A stretch of DNA of 64,000 nucleotides from the NCBI GenBank assembly GCA_025175895.1, contig CM046005.1, forward strand, positions 65,992,325-66,056,324, read 5' to 3'. Numbering within the stretch: position 1 is the first letter of the stretch; each line of letters begins with the position of its first letter. The stretch is from Wurfbainia villosa (lineage: Eukaryota > Streptophyta > Magnoliopsida > Zingiberales > Zingiberaceae). A program made the position numbers and the translations under genes. Shown here in pieces: positions 23,509 through 35,380 of this stretch. The notes under the pieces were generated by a model. The model made no database searches. It was not told the origin of the DNA and was given only the letters and a program-made list of their open reading frames with translations.

Positions 23509-24263
23509 TGGTATAGGTTTACATGATCCTATCGCATAATCTAGGACTATACTTCAAAGCATCTCAAAAAACACTTAATATTCCATCATTTTTTTGTTTT
23601 GAGCTACTTAGACATCATGTGAGATGTTAGAAATATACAATTGGTTCGTCATGCTTGTTATGATGCATTACTATGAATCAAAATGTCATTTAGAGACATT
23701 GATCCTTAATTGGACCAATCATTGGAAAGGCTTGTGTACAATTGATGTGTATATAGTTCTAAGAACATGATTGGAAATGTCAAATAAAATATCTCTTAAA
23801 CTATGTTTATGATATTTTGAAAAATAATTTACGCTTGTGTCCCAATAGCGATACAAAGTTATCATAAACAGTGAACTTTTTAGGATCTTTCAAGTTTGTG
23901 TCCACCTAGGAATCTAGGGAAGAAATATTTTTCAAATCATTTTTCCCTAATAAAGAATAGGTTGACGAATGTGTTTATGAAATTTCTTGATTTTTTGACA
24001 CTTCTTGATTTAGTTATACATTTCCAAATTTTGATTGAAAAACTGCCTGAACTGATTGCAGTCGACTGGTAATCTTGCCCTAGACCAAGATTATTTCAGT
24101 CCATTAGGAAGTCCACTGTCGATTTTGGTAGTTGACTGTCGTTTCATGGCCAACCCACAGATTGTGCCATAGTCGACTGATGATAATCAACAGTTGACTG
24201 CTGCTATTGCCCACAACCACAGAACCCTTCGTAGCCAACTGATCAGTTCGACTGGTCTTCACT
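23509..24263 (+). other. S2 spacer between pol and env-position ORF
   Basis: It is non-coding. It shares segments with the S1 3' region (for example tgagatgttag near 23625). A set of CAGTCGACTG-like palindromes lies at 24058-24290. Nothing else is recognised. Confidence 0.6.
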
Positions 24264-25422
24264 AGTAGATTGGCATATTACGCCAGTCGACTGTTGTCGC
24301 GGATATTAGGGTCGCCCGACCCGCTTAACTCGACAAACTCTCGATTCTTCTCTCTTTCTCTCCGTCGAGTTCCACCGCTGACCCTTTTTCTCGCCACTCT
24401 TCTCCTTCTCCGGTGCTTTCACCATCGGTTCTCCTGCCGATCAACCTCTCTTTGGGCCCTTGCTCTCATTCTCTTCTCCGGGAACCCTAGATCCCATATC
24501 CGCAGTCTCTAGGAATCCGACTAGGGTTCTGTTGGCCAAGATTTTTCTAACGATCGTTGGCCTTTCCTGCCCTCTTCAGTACTCATGTCACCTCGGTAAT
24601 CTCTCAACCCTACTCTTGGTTAAGCCTCCTTTAACGTGTGTTGATTTTATTGTGCACTAACCACGTTGTTTGTTTGTGTGTGTTGCATTCATTCATTCAT
24701 CATGCATTTTCATTACTTATCTTTAGGGTAAACATTTAGCATCGAAACATCGCCCTACACCTTCCGGTGAGGGTGCGTCTAACCCTCTCCCACCTATAGA
24801 TGCCCATTTTCCCACTCCAAGTCATGAATTAGCCTTTAATGCCAATAAGTTTCAGCTCATTCACCTTAGGTCATTAGATGATAAGTTTTCTTCAGACCCA
24901 TTGCTTTGACATAGTCCAAATTATCAAGTACTACAAATTAAAATCTTTAGTTTTTTGTGTACACCCCATCAATTCTACATTGCTATCTAAGTTCTTCAAC
25001 AATTTTTGCTCAGTTGGGGATGGTTTGAAGTATAGGACTCGTGTTGCTCAATGCAATCTTGACTTCACTCCCTAAATATGGGCAGACTTTCTATGATGTC
25101 GCCCATCCGAGAGTGATTTTGTTTTCTACCCTTCTCTTCTTGAGCCTCTCCCTTCACCTTTTGAGGTCATGATCATTTCTACCATAGGTCTCGTCAACTT
25201 GGTGTCAATCTTTTCCCATTGAATGACCTTTCCGTCAAAGACAATGTCCTCTACAAGGTCATTGTCCATTGTATTCTTCCGATTGTCACTCATCGGTTGG
25301 CCTTAGTTCGGCTCCCATATTTTTTTCTCATGCATGCATTTCGCCACGGATTCGATGTCAATATTAGCCTCAATATTTTCCATTGCATCATCCATTTTAT
25401 TAAGCCAAAGAGTGGGAAAGTC
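24264..25422 (+). pseudogene. S2 env-position ORF, N-terminal part (plant transposon protein family)
   Basis: This sits downstream of pol, where Sireviruses carry an extra ORF often called env-like. Recognisable pieces are GKHLASKHRPTPSGEG (24728 on), NANKFQLIHLRSLDDKF (about 24840-24890), LLSKFFNNFCSVGDGLKYR (about 24983-25035) and RLPYFFLMHAFRHGFDVNI up to 25422. These resemble the putative plant transposon protein domain found in many such ORFs. Stops and frameshifts separate the blocks. C2 inserted at 25423, and the continuation is at 31989. No signal peptide or clear membrane segment is seen, so an envelope function is not supported. Confidence 0.65.
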
Positions 25423-27604
25423 TGTTGGGTTTCGCCGACACCACGGCGAGTGTGTATTCGAACATGTTTCATAAACATGTGTACAATAGAAGAATTAAAA
25501 TGCAATAAATCTAATTTATTATAATACACACATCACACGCATGCATAGTACAATATGTGTAGACATAATCACAATTTCAAATTCTGCAACAAAAGGAAAT
25601 TATGCTAGTTATACCTGACGTATCACGTGCAGCGGGAATGACATCAACCGGAGCAACTCTCGCTAGAATTGTCTCTATCCGTATCCACGCTGAGTATTGT
25701 CGGGATGAATTCACAAAGCCACGAGCCTTGTCTTCGCAAAAGTCACTAGCCTCGAGTCAAAGACGATGTGATCCGAGAGACGATCACAATCTGAATAAAA
25801 AATTCGGATCCAAAAATTGAGTTTCTCAAACTCGCTTCTCGGAAGCGGTTTTCGTCAACCGATTGACGAAAACTCAACTCTCCACCTATGAGGATTGCCG
25901 GAGAACAAATCCCCGGAAAATTGGTCACTATCAGAGTGCAAAACGCTGACCAAACGACCTCTCCAATAAGAGGAGAACAGGCTGGACAACTTGTTTGGTG
26001 GAAGATATGGTCGTCTGCTCCTTGGTCACTGGGTGGCCAATGGAGGATGGCCGAAGGAGTCGCGGGCGGCTAGTGGGTGGCCGACGATGAGGAGAAGGCA
26101 GCAATAAATTTGGGCGGCAACCAACTTGGGCGGCTAGAGCAAGGAAGAAGAGAAGGTGGCTAGGGTTTCCACAAACCCTTGAACCAATTAATTCTCCACG
26201 AAAAACCCTTAAGCCATGTTTTATAGAGAACACATTCTCCTAATGGTTATTGATTCATAACCAAAACCCGTTAACTCTCTCCAATAAGTTAAGTTAAAAT
26301 AAACCAATCCGCATTGGTCTATTTTAAGTTAAAACGAACCGAACCAACTTTGGTTCATTCGTTTAAAACAAACCAAACCACTTTGGTTTATTTTCCACCA
26401 TTGGATTAGAACCAAACCAATTTGGTTCGTCCATCATGTCTTCATAAGACTCGGCCCATCCATGCTTCCGTTGCGACTAAAATAATTTCATGCTCTCTCC
26501 TTGTTTGGTATAACCAAACCTAGTTTCTCTCGATCTGAGAATCTCATTCTCAAACTCGTTTTAAATCCTTCGGATTACGCTCGTTGTGATTGTGACCAAA
26601 TAGGTTCTCGGTTTATGTTGGTCGTCTATAATTAACCATTAATTATAGAATGATCATGAGTGGCGCCTAGTAGTATATCATTATCCCCAATTAATCGAAA
26701 AATCAACGGTTGATTCCAGAACCATTTCTGAAACCCTTCAGCAGCTACAATGAATCGTGCCCCGTTCCCTTTACGCATCTTATACCCACTTGGTTCAGGA
26801 CATTATCTATAGTGTCAGTCCCCACTTGGTCGACTATGTCACACCTAGCTCAAGTATCATTTCCTCGTCCTACAGATTCTAGTTATTGTACATGTATCTA
26901 AGAGTACCTTACTCTAAACATGTAATGCTTTGGCCAAAGACTTTAGTAACAATCCGATGAGAGGCCATGGGTATACATCTCCTCACAAGGAGTGGTGAAT
27001 CCTTTATAGGCTATTAACACCTTCGGGCATTTCGACCTATACCCAATCATCCTGGGTCCACATCTCCTTGGAGATGCTTACTTAAGATGTTAAAGCATAA
27101 GTCTCCATGACCAAGATGACTTGAATACCGCAAGTTAAAGGAACATCACACTTAAGCTGCAGTAAGAACTTCATTGACATATCCATATATGCAGAGAATC
27201 ATATGAAGTCTTACAGCTGGTCAATCCAATGAACTAGTTACCATAACTAGCATCCACGATTAACTTCGGACATCACAATGTCTCCAGCCAGTGAGAATCA
27301 ACTTCTTGGATACAACAAAGAGTATACCTCATGCTAGTCTCGACAGAATTGATGGTGTCCAAATCCATCAATTCATCGACTAGGGATAATTCCAATAAAT
27401 CACAATTACACATGTAGAGATACTCATTAGTTGTGATCCAATCACAAATTCTCTCATGCTGTGAATCATATTGTGGACATTCAATAAATGAGTTTAAGAT
27501 CCAATCAAATATATGAAAATATGTATACTCAAATAGTGAATCTTCATTTATCAAATAAATGGTACAATCATAAGGAGATTGCCTTAGGACACCTCTCATA
27601 TATT
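25423..27604 (-). repeat. C2 3' LTR, inner end truncated
   Basis: It starts TGTTGGGTTTCGCCG (read on +) and matches 29773-31988. It stops at 27604, a few bases short of the expected TTACTAACA terminus, where protease-derived sequence begins. A TATA box lies at 26219-26225 on the - strand. An array of AACCAAA/TTTGGTT palindromes lies at about 26330-26430. Confidence 0.85.
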
Positions 27605-28473
27605 CCGATGGCAAGCAACAAGTAAATTTGATAAGCTTGCAAATACGTTCCGATGGCGAGTACAGCAACCTTTGTTCCATTCCTAACACATAAATTTGAC
27701 TCTCCCTTGACAAGTCTTCTTCTATTCTTTAGCCCATGTATGTCATTACATATATATGAGCTACACCCAGTATCCAATACCCAAGTGTTTGAGGAAATAG
27801 AATGACAATCAATAACGAAGATATCTGAAGAAGATGGGGCATCTGATGCCTTATTCTTCTTCATAGACTCAACATAAATCTTATAGTTTCTTCGCCAATG
27901 GCCCTCCTTGCCACGATGATGGCAAGTGCCCTTTTGAGCTGGTTATGCCCTTTTAACCTTATTCTTCTTCCCCTCTTATTGTTCCTTTGACTTCCTCTTA
28001 GAACTTTTATTCGAGGAATCAACTAACAACACCGTCCCCTACTCATGCTTCATAGAAGGCTCCATAGTCTTCAGCATATTGAGTAGTACCACAGATGAAG
28101 CTTCTTGCATCTCAGAGGTGAAGAGGAGCTTGGAGACTTCGAACCTTTCAGATCTCACTTACTCATCAAACAACTCATAAAGATGAAAGACTATGGCATG
28201 AGCATCCATATGCTCATGCTGCTTCCGTAGCTCGGGTACCATCATGACTAGCATGATTCAACTCACTTGCTTAGAATCACTCACATGTTTTTGATGGGCC
28301 AACAATTGGTCCGGAGTTGCATCATCACTAGGACAGGTGAGAAGAGGCACTTCGAAAAGATACGCAAGCTTTTCCTCCTTGAGAATAATTCTCAAGTTTC
28401 TAAGCTAGTCTAAGAAGTTCAACCCAGTCAATTTATTTGAATCCAAAATAGAGCGCAAATTCAATGATGTCAT
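27605..28473 (-). pseudogene. C2 gag and protease stub
   Basis: Gag opens at ATG 28473 with a copia start like that of C3, but an early stop replaces the Trp of the LDW motif. The frame is broken again several times. A CX2-type zinc-knuckle relic lies near 27890-27930. The protease block WVLDTGCSSYICND is at about 27743-27783, its DTG Asp codon at 27772-27774. The coding sequence then ends in a scrambled joint: ttccgatggc occurs at both 27603 and 27648, marking the deletion scar. Confidence 0.8.
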
Positions 28474-29759
28474 GATCAATCGATTAACCTAGAAATACAA
28501 ATCGAGCATATATGAGAAAGAGATTTAAAATGCATCCACATACATTTACAAAATCCCATTCATTTTTCAAATTCAAAAACCCTTAAAATCAATTCGGGAG
28601 ATTGTAGGTTAATCTCCGATTGGGCTGATATCCAACATAGATAAGAACAACCTTGGAGTGAGTCCAACAAGCCATTCTTAGCTATGATGGTGGGTATCAA
28701 GTATACCGATTATATATCACGTATATGTAACTATCACATTGTGCTATCGACTAATTCAATGTTCACACATACATTGGGTTGTTAACACATTAACAAGTAT
28801 GCATCATATTCATAACACCCAACTTCACCTCTCTTCATATCGACCTTAGAGTGAGTCCAACAAATCGATGCTCCAAGTTAGAGCTGGCCCATTAATCACG
28901 AAATAGTTTTAATATGGTTAGAGCACATTCAACCAATTAGCCAGACTTGGAGTGAGTCCAACAACCCAAACTAACGATTGCCATCTAATTCTTACCATAT
29001 TAGTGTTAAAATATTCCAATGATTTGAACATGTTCAGGTTCAAGTCGGGCTTGGAGTGAGTCCAACAACCCAAACAAGAAACAGAACTCTGGTTCTAATC
29101 ATATTAATGGAAGGTGTATGCTTTAATATTGTATAAGGGTTTTAAAGTCTCATACTCTTTGCATGAAAATAACTATTATCTACATGTCATGATATACATG
29201 ACATACATCTATATGTCACAATATGCATGACATAATGATATGCATCTAATGCAATTACATGACATACAATTATGGCATGTACCAAAATTTCCTTATATGT
29301 CATAACTATTTATGGAAATAAAATATGTTTGAGATTTGATTCCCAAATCAAATCATGATTAAATTAGGAAACAAATTTCCAAATCTAATCACATATTTTA
29401 TTTATGGAAAATGTTAATTAAGGAAAGTCAAATTTAATTTAAGAAACAAATTTCCTAAATTTTCAAAACTATTTATGGAAATAAAATATATTTTAGATTT
29501 GATTCCCCAAATCAAATCATGAATATATTAGAAAATAAATTTCCAAATCTAATCACATATTTTATTTATGGAAAGTGTTAATTTCCATAAATACTTCTAA
29601 ACTTTCCAAAAGTAGAAGATTTTTATAAATACTTCTAAACTTTCCAAAATTAAAAAATTTCCATAGATACTTCTAAACTTTCTAAAAGTAGACAATTTCC
29701 ATAAATACAATTATGACTATTGCAAAATAATTTTACGATTATGTCAAAACACAATCTGG
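28474..29759 (-). other. C2 5' untranslated leader
   Basis: This is a non-coding leader homologous to that of C3. It carries four copies of a short hairpin motif (28653-28667, 28846-28860, 28947-28961, 29051-29065). Tandem AT-rich repeats of about 45 bp with atttccataaatacttct lie near 29570-29705, close to the primer site. Confidence 0.75.
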
Positions 29760-29771
29760 GCTCTGATACCA
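29760..29771 (-). other. C2 primer binding site (initiator-Met tRNA)
   Basis: TGGTATCAGAGC on the - strand lies one base from the LTR start at 29773. It identifies 29773-31988 as the 5' LTR. Confidence 0.9.
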
Positions 29772-29772
29772 A

Positions 29773-31988
29773 TGTTGGGTTTCGCCGGCACCGCAACGAG
29801 TGTGTGTTCGAACATGTTTCATAAACATGTGCATATCGGAAGAATTAAAAAGTAATAAATCTAATTTATTACAACACACACATCACAGGCATGCATAGTA
29901 TAACATGTATAGACATAATCGTAGTTTCAAATTTTGCAATAAAAGGAAATTATGCTAGTTATACCTAACGTATGACGTGCAATGGGAATGACATCAACCG
30001 GAGAAACTCTCGCTAGAATTGCCTCTGTCCGTATCCACACCGAGTATCATCGGGATGACTTCACAAAGTCACGAGCCTCGTCTTCGCAAAGTCACTAGCC
30101 TCGAGTCGAATACGATGTGATCCGAGAGACGATCACAATCCGAATAAAAAATTTGGATCAAAAAATTGAGTTTGGCAAACTCACTTCTCGGAAGCGATTT
30201 TCGTCAACCGATTAACAAAAACTCAACCCTCCACCTATGAGGATTGCTGGAGAACCAATCCCCGACAAATAGGTCGCTATCGGAGTGCAAAATGCCGACC
30301 AAACGACCTCTCCACGAAGAGGAGAACAATCTGTCCAGAATCTGGACAGTTTGTTTGGTGGAAGATATGGCCGGCCAAACAATGTTCGGCTGCTCCTTGG
30401 TCACCGGTGGCCAATGGAGGATGGCTGGAGGAGTCACTGGCGGCTGGTGGGTGGCCGACGGTGAGGAGAAGGTAGTAATAATGTTGGGCGGCAACCAACT
30501 TGGGTGGCTAGAGCAAGGAAAAAGAGGAGAAGGTGGCTAGGGTTTCCAAAACTCTTGAACCAATTAATTCTCCACGAAAAATCCTTAAGCCATGTTTTAT
30601 AGAGAACACATTCTCCTAACCGTTAATGGTTCATGACCAAAATCCTTTAACTCGCTCCAATAACTTAAGTTAATATAGACCAAACTGCATTGGTCTATTT
30701 TAAGTTAAAACGAATCGAACCAACTTTGGTTCATTCGTTTAAAACAAACAAAACCACTTTGGTTTATTTTCCACCATTAGATTAGAACTAAACCAATTTG
30801 GTTCATCCATCATGTCTTCATAAGACTCGGGTCATCCATGTTTCCGTTGCGACTGAAACGATTTCATGCTCGCTCCTTGTTTGCTCTAACCAAACCTAGT
30901 TTCTCTCAATTTTAGAATCTCATTCTCAAGCTCATTTTAAATTCTTCAGATTACGCTCATTGTGCATGTGCCCAAATAGGTTCTCGGTTTATGTTGGTCA
31001 TCTATAATTAACCACTAATTATAGAATGATTATGAGTGACACCTAGTAGTATATCATGATCCCCAATTAACCGAAAAATCAACGGTTGATTCCAGAACCA
31101 TTTCTGAAACCCTTCAGCAGCTACAATGAATCGTGCCCCATTCCCTTCACGCATCTTATACCCACTTGGTTCAGGACATGGTCTATAGTGTTAGTCCCCA
31201 CTAGGTTTACTACGTCACACCTAGCCCAAGTATCATTTCCTCGTCCTACGGATTCTTGTTACTGCATATGTATATAAGAGTACCTTACTCTAAGCATATA
31301 ATGCTTTGGCCAAAGACTTTAGTAACAATCCGATGAGAGGCCATCTGTATACATCTCTTCGCATGGAGTGGTGAATCCTTTATAGGCTATTCAAACACCT
31401 TCGGGCATTTACTCTTATACCCAATCATCCCGGGTCCACATCTCCTTGGAGATACTTGCTTAAGATGCCAAAGCATAAGTCTCCATGACCAAAATGACTT
31501 GAATACCGCAAGTCAAAGGAACATCACACTTAAACTGCAGTAAGAACTTCATTGACATATCCATATATGCAGAGAACCATATGGAGTCTTACAGCTGGTC
31601 ACTCCAATGAACTAGTTAGCATAACTAGCATCCACGATTAACTCTGGACATCACAATGTCTCCAGCCAGTGAGAATCAGCTGTTGGATACACCAAAGAGT
31701 ATACCTCGTGTTAATCTCGACAGAATTGATAGTGTCCAAATCCATCAATTCACCGACTAGGACTAATTCCAATACATCACAATTACACATGTAGAGACAC
31801 TCACTAGTTGTGATCCAATCACAAATTCTCTAATGCTGTGAATCGTTTTATGGACATTCAGTAAATGAGTTTAAGATCTAATCAAATACATGAAAACATA
31901 TATACTCAAATAGTGAATCTTCATTTATCAAATAAATGGTACAACCATAAGGCGATTGCCTTAGGACATCTCTCATATATTACTTGCA
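29773..31988 (-). repeat. C2 5' LTR
   Basis: This 2216-bp copy shares the structure of both C3 LTRs. The palindrome array lies at 30700-30810 and a TATA box near 30596 on the - strand. The outer end reads tacttgca where C3 has tactaaca, so the CA terminus is kept with two substitutions. Confidence 0.87.
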
Positions 31989-32360
31989 ATGTCCAAATTC
32001 CATACAGACATGTGATCATGGAGTGGCTTGGTTTTGTCGATATCGACATAACCAAAGGGGTGATCAAGCTCATGATCATGAAGTACAATCTCAAGAATGC
32101 TAGGATGTTCTCCTTGGCGGGGTTGAAGCCCTCTAGAGACTACATGGTATGGGAGGATGGCTGGCAGCTAGGAGGTGGCGCTCGAGCTGGCCCTGCCGCC
32201 GCTGTAGACAACGATGTTGTTTCAGACTTGGACTTCGCAACACGCTTTGAGGCATTTGAGGAGTCCATCGACACACGTCTAGAGGAGCTTAGCCTAGAGC
32301 ATCACGAGTTCCGAACTTTGGTCCTCTCCCAGCAGGACATGGTGGAGTGGCAGCAGTAGG
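31989..32360 (+). pseudogene. S2 env-position ORF, C-terminal part
   Basis: This continues the ORF broken at 25422. Blocks are MEWLGFVDIDITKGVIKLM, ARMFSLAGLKPSRDYMVW and a tail with DFATRFEAFEESIDTRLEEL that predicts a coiled coil, ending at a stop at 32357-32359. The C2 LTR sits between PKSGK and this segment, exactly where members of the family carry an L-P-Y motif. The open frame upstream of 31989 is C2 LTR, not part of this gene. Confidence 0.68.
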
Positions 32361-33010
32361 AGATACTAGCGATTCTCTGCTCTTTTGCACCAGGACATCC
32401 ACCGCAGTACTTCCCTTCTTCCTCTGGAGTTGGTTGCCCTCCTACCAGCAGTACACACGATGAAAATAAATAATGATGCAGAAGATTCTTAGCTAGTCAT
32501 CGTTTGTGTGTTTTCTATTTTTCTTAGTGTTTGATACTTGTAAGGCGTTGTCCTTGATACTTTGTTATTAACTCTTTTTGGAATGAAATTAAAATTTTAT
32601 TACATCTTTGTATTCTTGTTTGATGACCTGATAGATTTTAATTAAAATTAAGGGTTGAACATAATTTAACAGTTATTTTTGAAAACCTTGATGAAGTCTA
32701 TCGTTTATAGCAATCATCGTTGGTGATATTGATACAAAATTAACCAAACTATTGACAATTTTTATAGTTTTGAATTTTGTTTCAATCTGTTAATATAATG
32801 GGTAATTCTTTATCCTTCTATTTTTCACCCATTATACTAGACATAAGTAATGTGTATGCAAAGTTTCGTGAATTTTATAAATTTGTAGAACTACTTATGC
32901 ATTTTTTAAATTAATTTGAAAATCACTCTTTTCTGAACTGTCAGGAATCAATCGATGACTCCTTATGCCAGTCGACTATCGAGGTCCTTAGTTGACTAGC
33001 GACTACTTCA
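32361..33010 (+). other. S2 3' non-coding region, first part
   Basis: No gene is seen. The block around 32690-32890 (gatattgatacaaa ... tttttcacccattata) matches S1 at 13770-13930. Palindromic cagtcgact elements lie at 32950-33000. Solo LTR L1 follows at 33011. Confidence 0.6.
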
Positions 33011-34860
33011 TGTTGGGATGTATACTGAAAAGTCTATGTTTTGTATAAACATCTTTATTTTTTAAATAAGAATCACATTATCATTGTTTACATATTTATG
33101 GTTATGCATATTGTCTGGTACATTACATTGTAGATAACATGGTGTGTAGTATCACACGGGAGATCATGTTATTAGTTCCTTGTAGAGTATAAGTAGAGGC
33201 TCACAACCGAGATGGTTTTGGACAAACCATTGGTATGGTTGTAGTGTGATTTGGTATTGGTTTGTTTTGACCATAGAATTACACTAGTACACTTTGTGTG
33301 TATTGAGCAGGACCGACTTAGAGGTGATTCAATTTATTACTGACTACATAATTTAATCGGACCTCAGATATTATGGTGTACATGCTCTTAATCCTGATAT
33401 AATAACGGGCACATGTACTTAGTATTTATTTCTTTGATTTATCAATGGACAAAATTTATAGATTAAATCAATAGGCTCGGTAAGTTGGAAAATGATATTA
33501 TTTACATGGTATGCCATTGATTATAGGAGGAAACCGTGTCCTATATATTAGGATGATGATGTCTCCTTGAGGAGCTCATAAGGTTCATCATGTAAACCCT
33601 GCAGGTGGACTTGGTTCGGCATGATGATAACGTTGAGTGATACTACTCATGGAGTTAGATGTTGATTAATTAATTAATAGTAAATTAATTAATTGACGTA
33701 CATTCGAGATCTTAAACATGGAGAGATATTTGTATATTTGTACAATTAATATATGGAGCCCATATTTATTTATGGGGTTAGTGAGGTAGATCAATGATAA
33801 TCCTCTAGTGGAATGAATTATCATTAATGGATCAGATTTTATGTGGGTCGGATCCATTTGGTGGCCAATATCCAACTCCTCCTCATGGTTCCTATTGTAG
33901 CCTATTAAAATCCTCATGAAAGTCTAGATCCGACGGTGGAGATTAAATCTCTAGATCCGACGGTGTAGATTAAATCTCTAGATCTGATGGTGGAGATAGA
34001 AAGGAGGCTTAAGCCTAGCTCTATAAAAGGAGGGCTAAGGGTTTGGGCATGGATATTCTTTGGGAGATTAGGGTTTTGGAGTTGGGCGGCAAGGCTTATA
34101 GGGTTTCGAAGTTTTGCTAGGGTTTGGGGCGGCAAGCATTGGTTGCGAGGTTTTTTCCTCCTAGGGCCAGCGGCAACAAGGTTGGAGGCTTAGGTTTTCT
34201 TCTTCTCCTCCCTCACTTGGCCGGTGACTCTTTCCCTCTAGCTTTGGCTGGCACCCTCTCCTCTCCTTGGCCAGCGGTTCCTTCTCCATTGGAAAGGGTC
34301 GGTGCCTCTTCCTTTTTCCTCTCCTTGGCTGGCAGCAACATCAAGTTTGGTGGCTTGGTGGTTGGCGCTAGATAGGAGAAGAAGTCTTTTATTATCTTCC
34401 TTTGTTCGGATCGAACAAGGAAAGGAAGATATGCGATCTAGGATGCTTCATCTCTTGGAGGATCATTTCTCACACAACGTCCTAGAAGAGGATAGGACAT
34501 ATGATAGAAGACCAAGAGGTAAACAAGAGGTATAATTCTTGTTTTGGTTTCCTTTTGTTTCTTTATATGATGTATGTAATTGCATGTGGCTAATTTACTT
34601 GGACCCCGAAGATTAAACACAAAAATCGGCGATCTAGACATCGTCTATTCTGAAGCTAATCGAAGAAAAGAGGTAGGTTGCTTGAACAACAAGTTTGTTC
34701 AAGTGACCACTCTAATCGAATAGCATGACGATGGATCGGTTGCTTGGGTAATCCCTCTTCATCAAGAATTAATTTTTTTTAATCTGGGGACGTAGATAGG
34801 ATCGCTATGCACAAGCGACCGAAGCGAAGTTAGAAGCGAAGCTTCAGATCAACACCTTCA
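33011..34860 (+). repeat. L1: solo LTR, Angela-like copia
   Basis: It starts TGTTGGGATGTATACTG and ends AACACCTTCA, with the target duplication cttca on both sides (33006-33010 and 34861-34865). No internal region or second LTR is present, so this is the product of LTR-LTR recombination. It has a TATA box at 34022-34028. A threefold 30-bp repeat on ctagatccgacggtgg lies at about 33924-34000. Joining its flanks gives continuous S2 sequence. Small ORFs within it are not genes. Confidence 0.85.
34022..34028 (+). promoter_or_regulatory. Putative TATA box of L1
   Basis: TATAAAA in the context agctctataaaagg, about 1 kb into the LTR. This is the usual place for the LTR promoter. Confidence 0.5.
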
Positions 34861-35364
34861 CTTCAATCGATTGATGGCCCTGTTTTGGGCAACATAATTT
34901 GTGTTCATGTTTTAAAAGCTCAATTCTTGGTGTTATACCTCCATAATATGATTAATGCAGCGATAATATGATAACTTTTATGGGAAATAGGACTAAATTG
35001 ATGCAAGGGTTAAAGGGGAGCATTTCATGAAACTTATCTATTCCCATAAGCTAAGATGCATATGTTTTATTGTTGGTGCAAAGTTAGGATTTATTCTCAT
35101 TAATGTTTTTTTCTTCTTTGCTCACAATATCATTCACACATGATAAACTATGTCTTGGATTAAGGGGGAGCCTTATGTCTATTTTATACCTTAATTAAAG
35201 GCATAACCAATCTTATTCATCAATGTACTTATTGTCTATGTCCCTTTCTCTTTTTGATGTGTGTCAAAGTGGAAGAAAGGAGAATTTAAGTTAGAATTAC
35301 ATATTTGATTTATGGTGATTTTATTGCATATTTCAAGTCCTAACTTAAATGATTGCGAAACATC
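34861..35364 (+). other. S2 3' non-coding region, last part
   Basis: AT-rich sequence between L1 and the S2 3' LTR. Purine tracts aaaggggagc (35012) and aagggggagcc (35163) precede the functional tract. No gene is seen. From 34914 on it is repeated at 36492. Confidence 0.65.
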
Positions 35365-35380
35365 AAAAAGGAGGAGATTT
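35365..35380 (+). other. S2 polypurine tract
   Basis: aaaaaggaggagattt directly before the LTR start TGGTGCAACA at 35381. The duplicated copy is at 36943-36958. Confidence 0.8.

Larger units (their letters stand above)
25423..31988 (-). mobile_element. C2: Angela-like copia deletion derivative (LTR-gag-protease stub-LTR), inserted in S2
   Basis: The LTRs are 25423-27604 and 29773-31988. On the - strand the order is 5' LTR, primer site, leader, gag, zinc knuckle, start of protease, then directly the 3' LTR. Integrase, reverse transcriptase, RNase H and the purine tract are all missing. The target duplication is imperfect: aagtc (25418-25422) against atgtc (31989-31993). The LTRs belong to the same family as C3 on the opposite strand. 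Confidence 0.87.

Noticed and set aside
31865..31988. N-terminal extension of the frame that reads into the S2 env-position ORF
   Set aside because: Those codons lie within the C2 LTR. The apparent fusion is an accident of insertion.
24264..32360. True envelope gene in S2
   Set aside because: The ORF is in the env position, but no signal peptide, membrane segment or fusion-type motif is visible. Only the plant transposon protein-like text and a coiled coil are supported.
34124..34375. ORFs in L1 that look like a secreted, Leu/Pro-rich peptide
   Set aside because: They lie in the transcribed part of a solo LTR, overlap in several frames and have no homologous domain.
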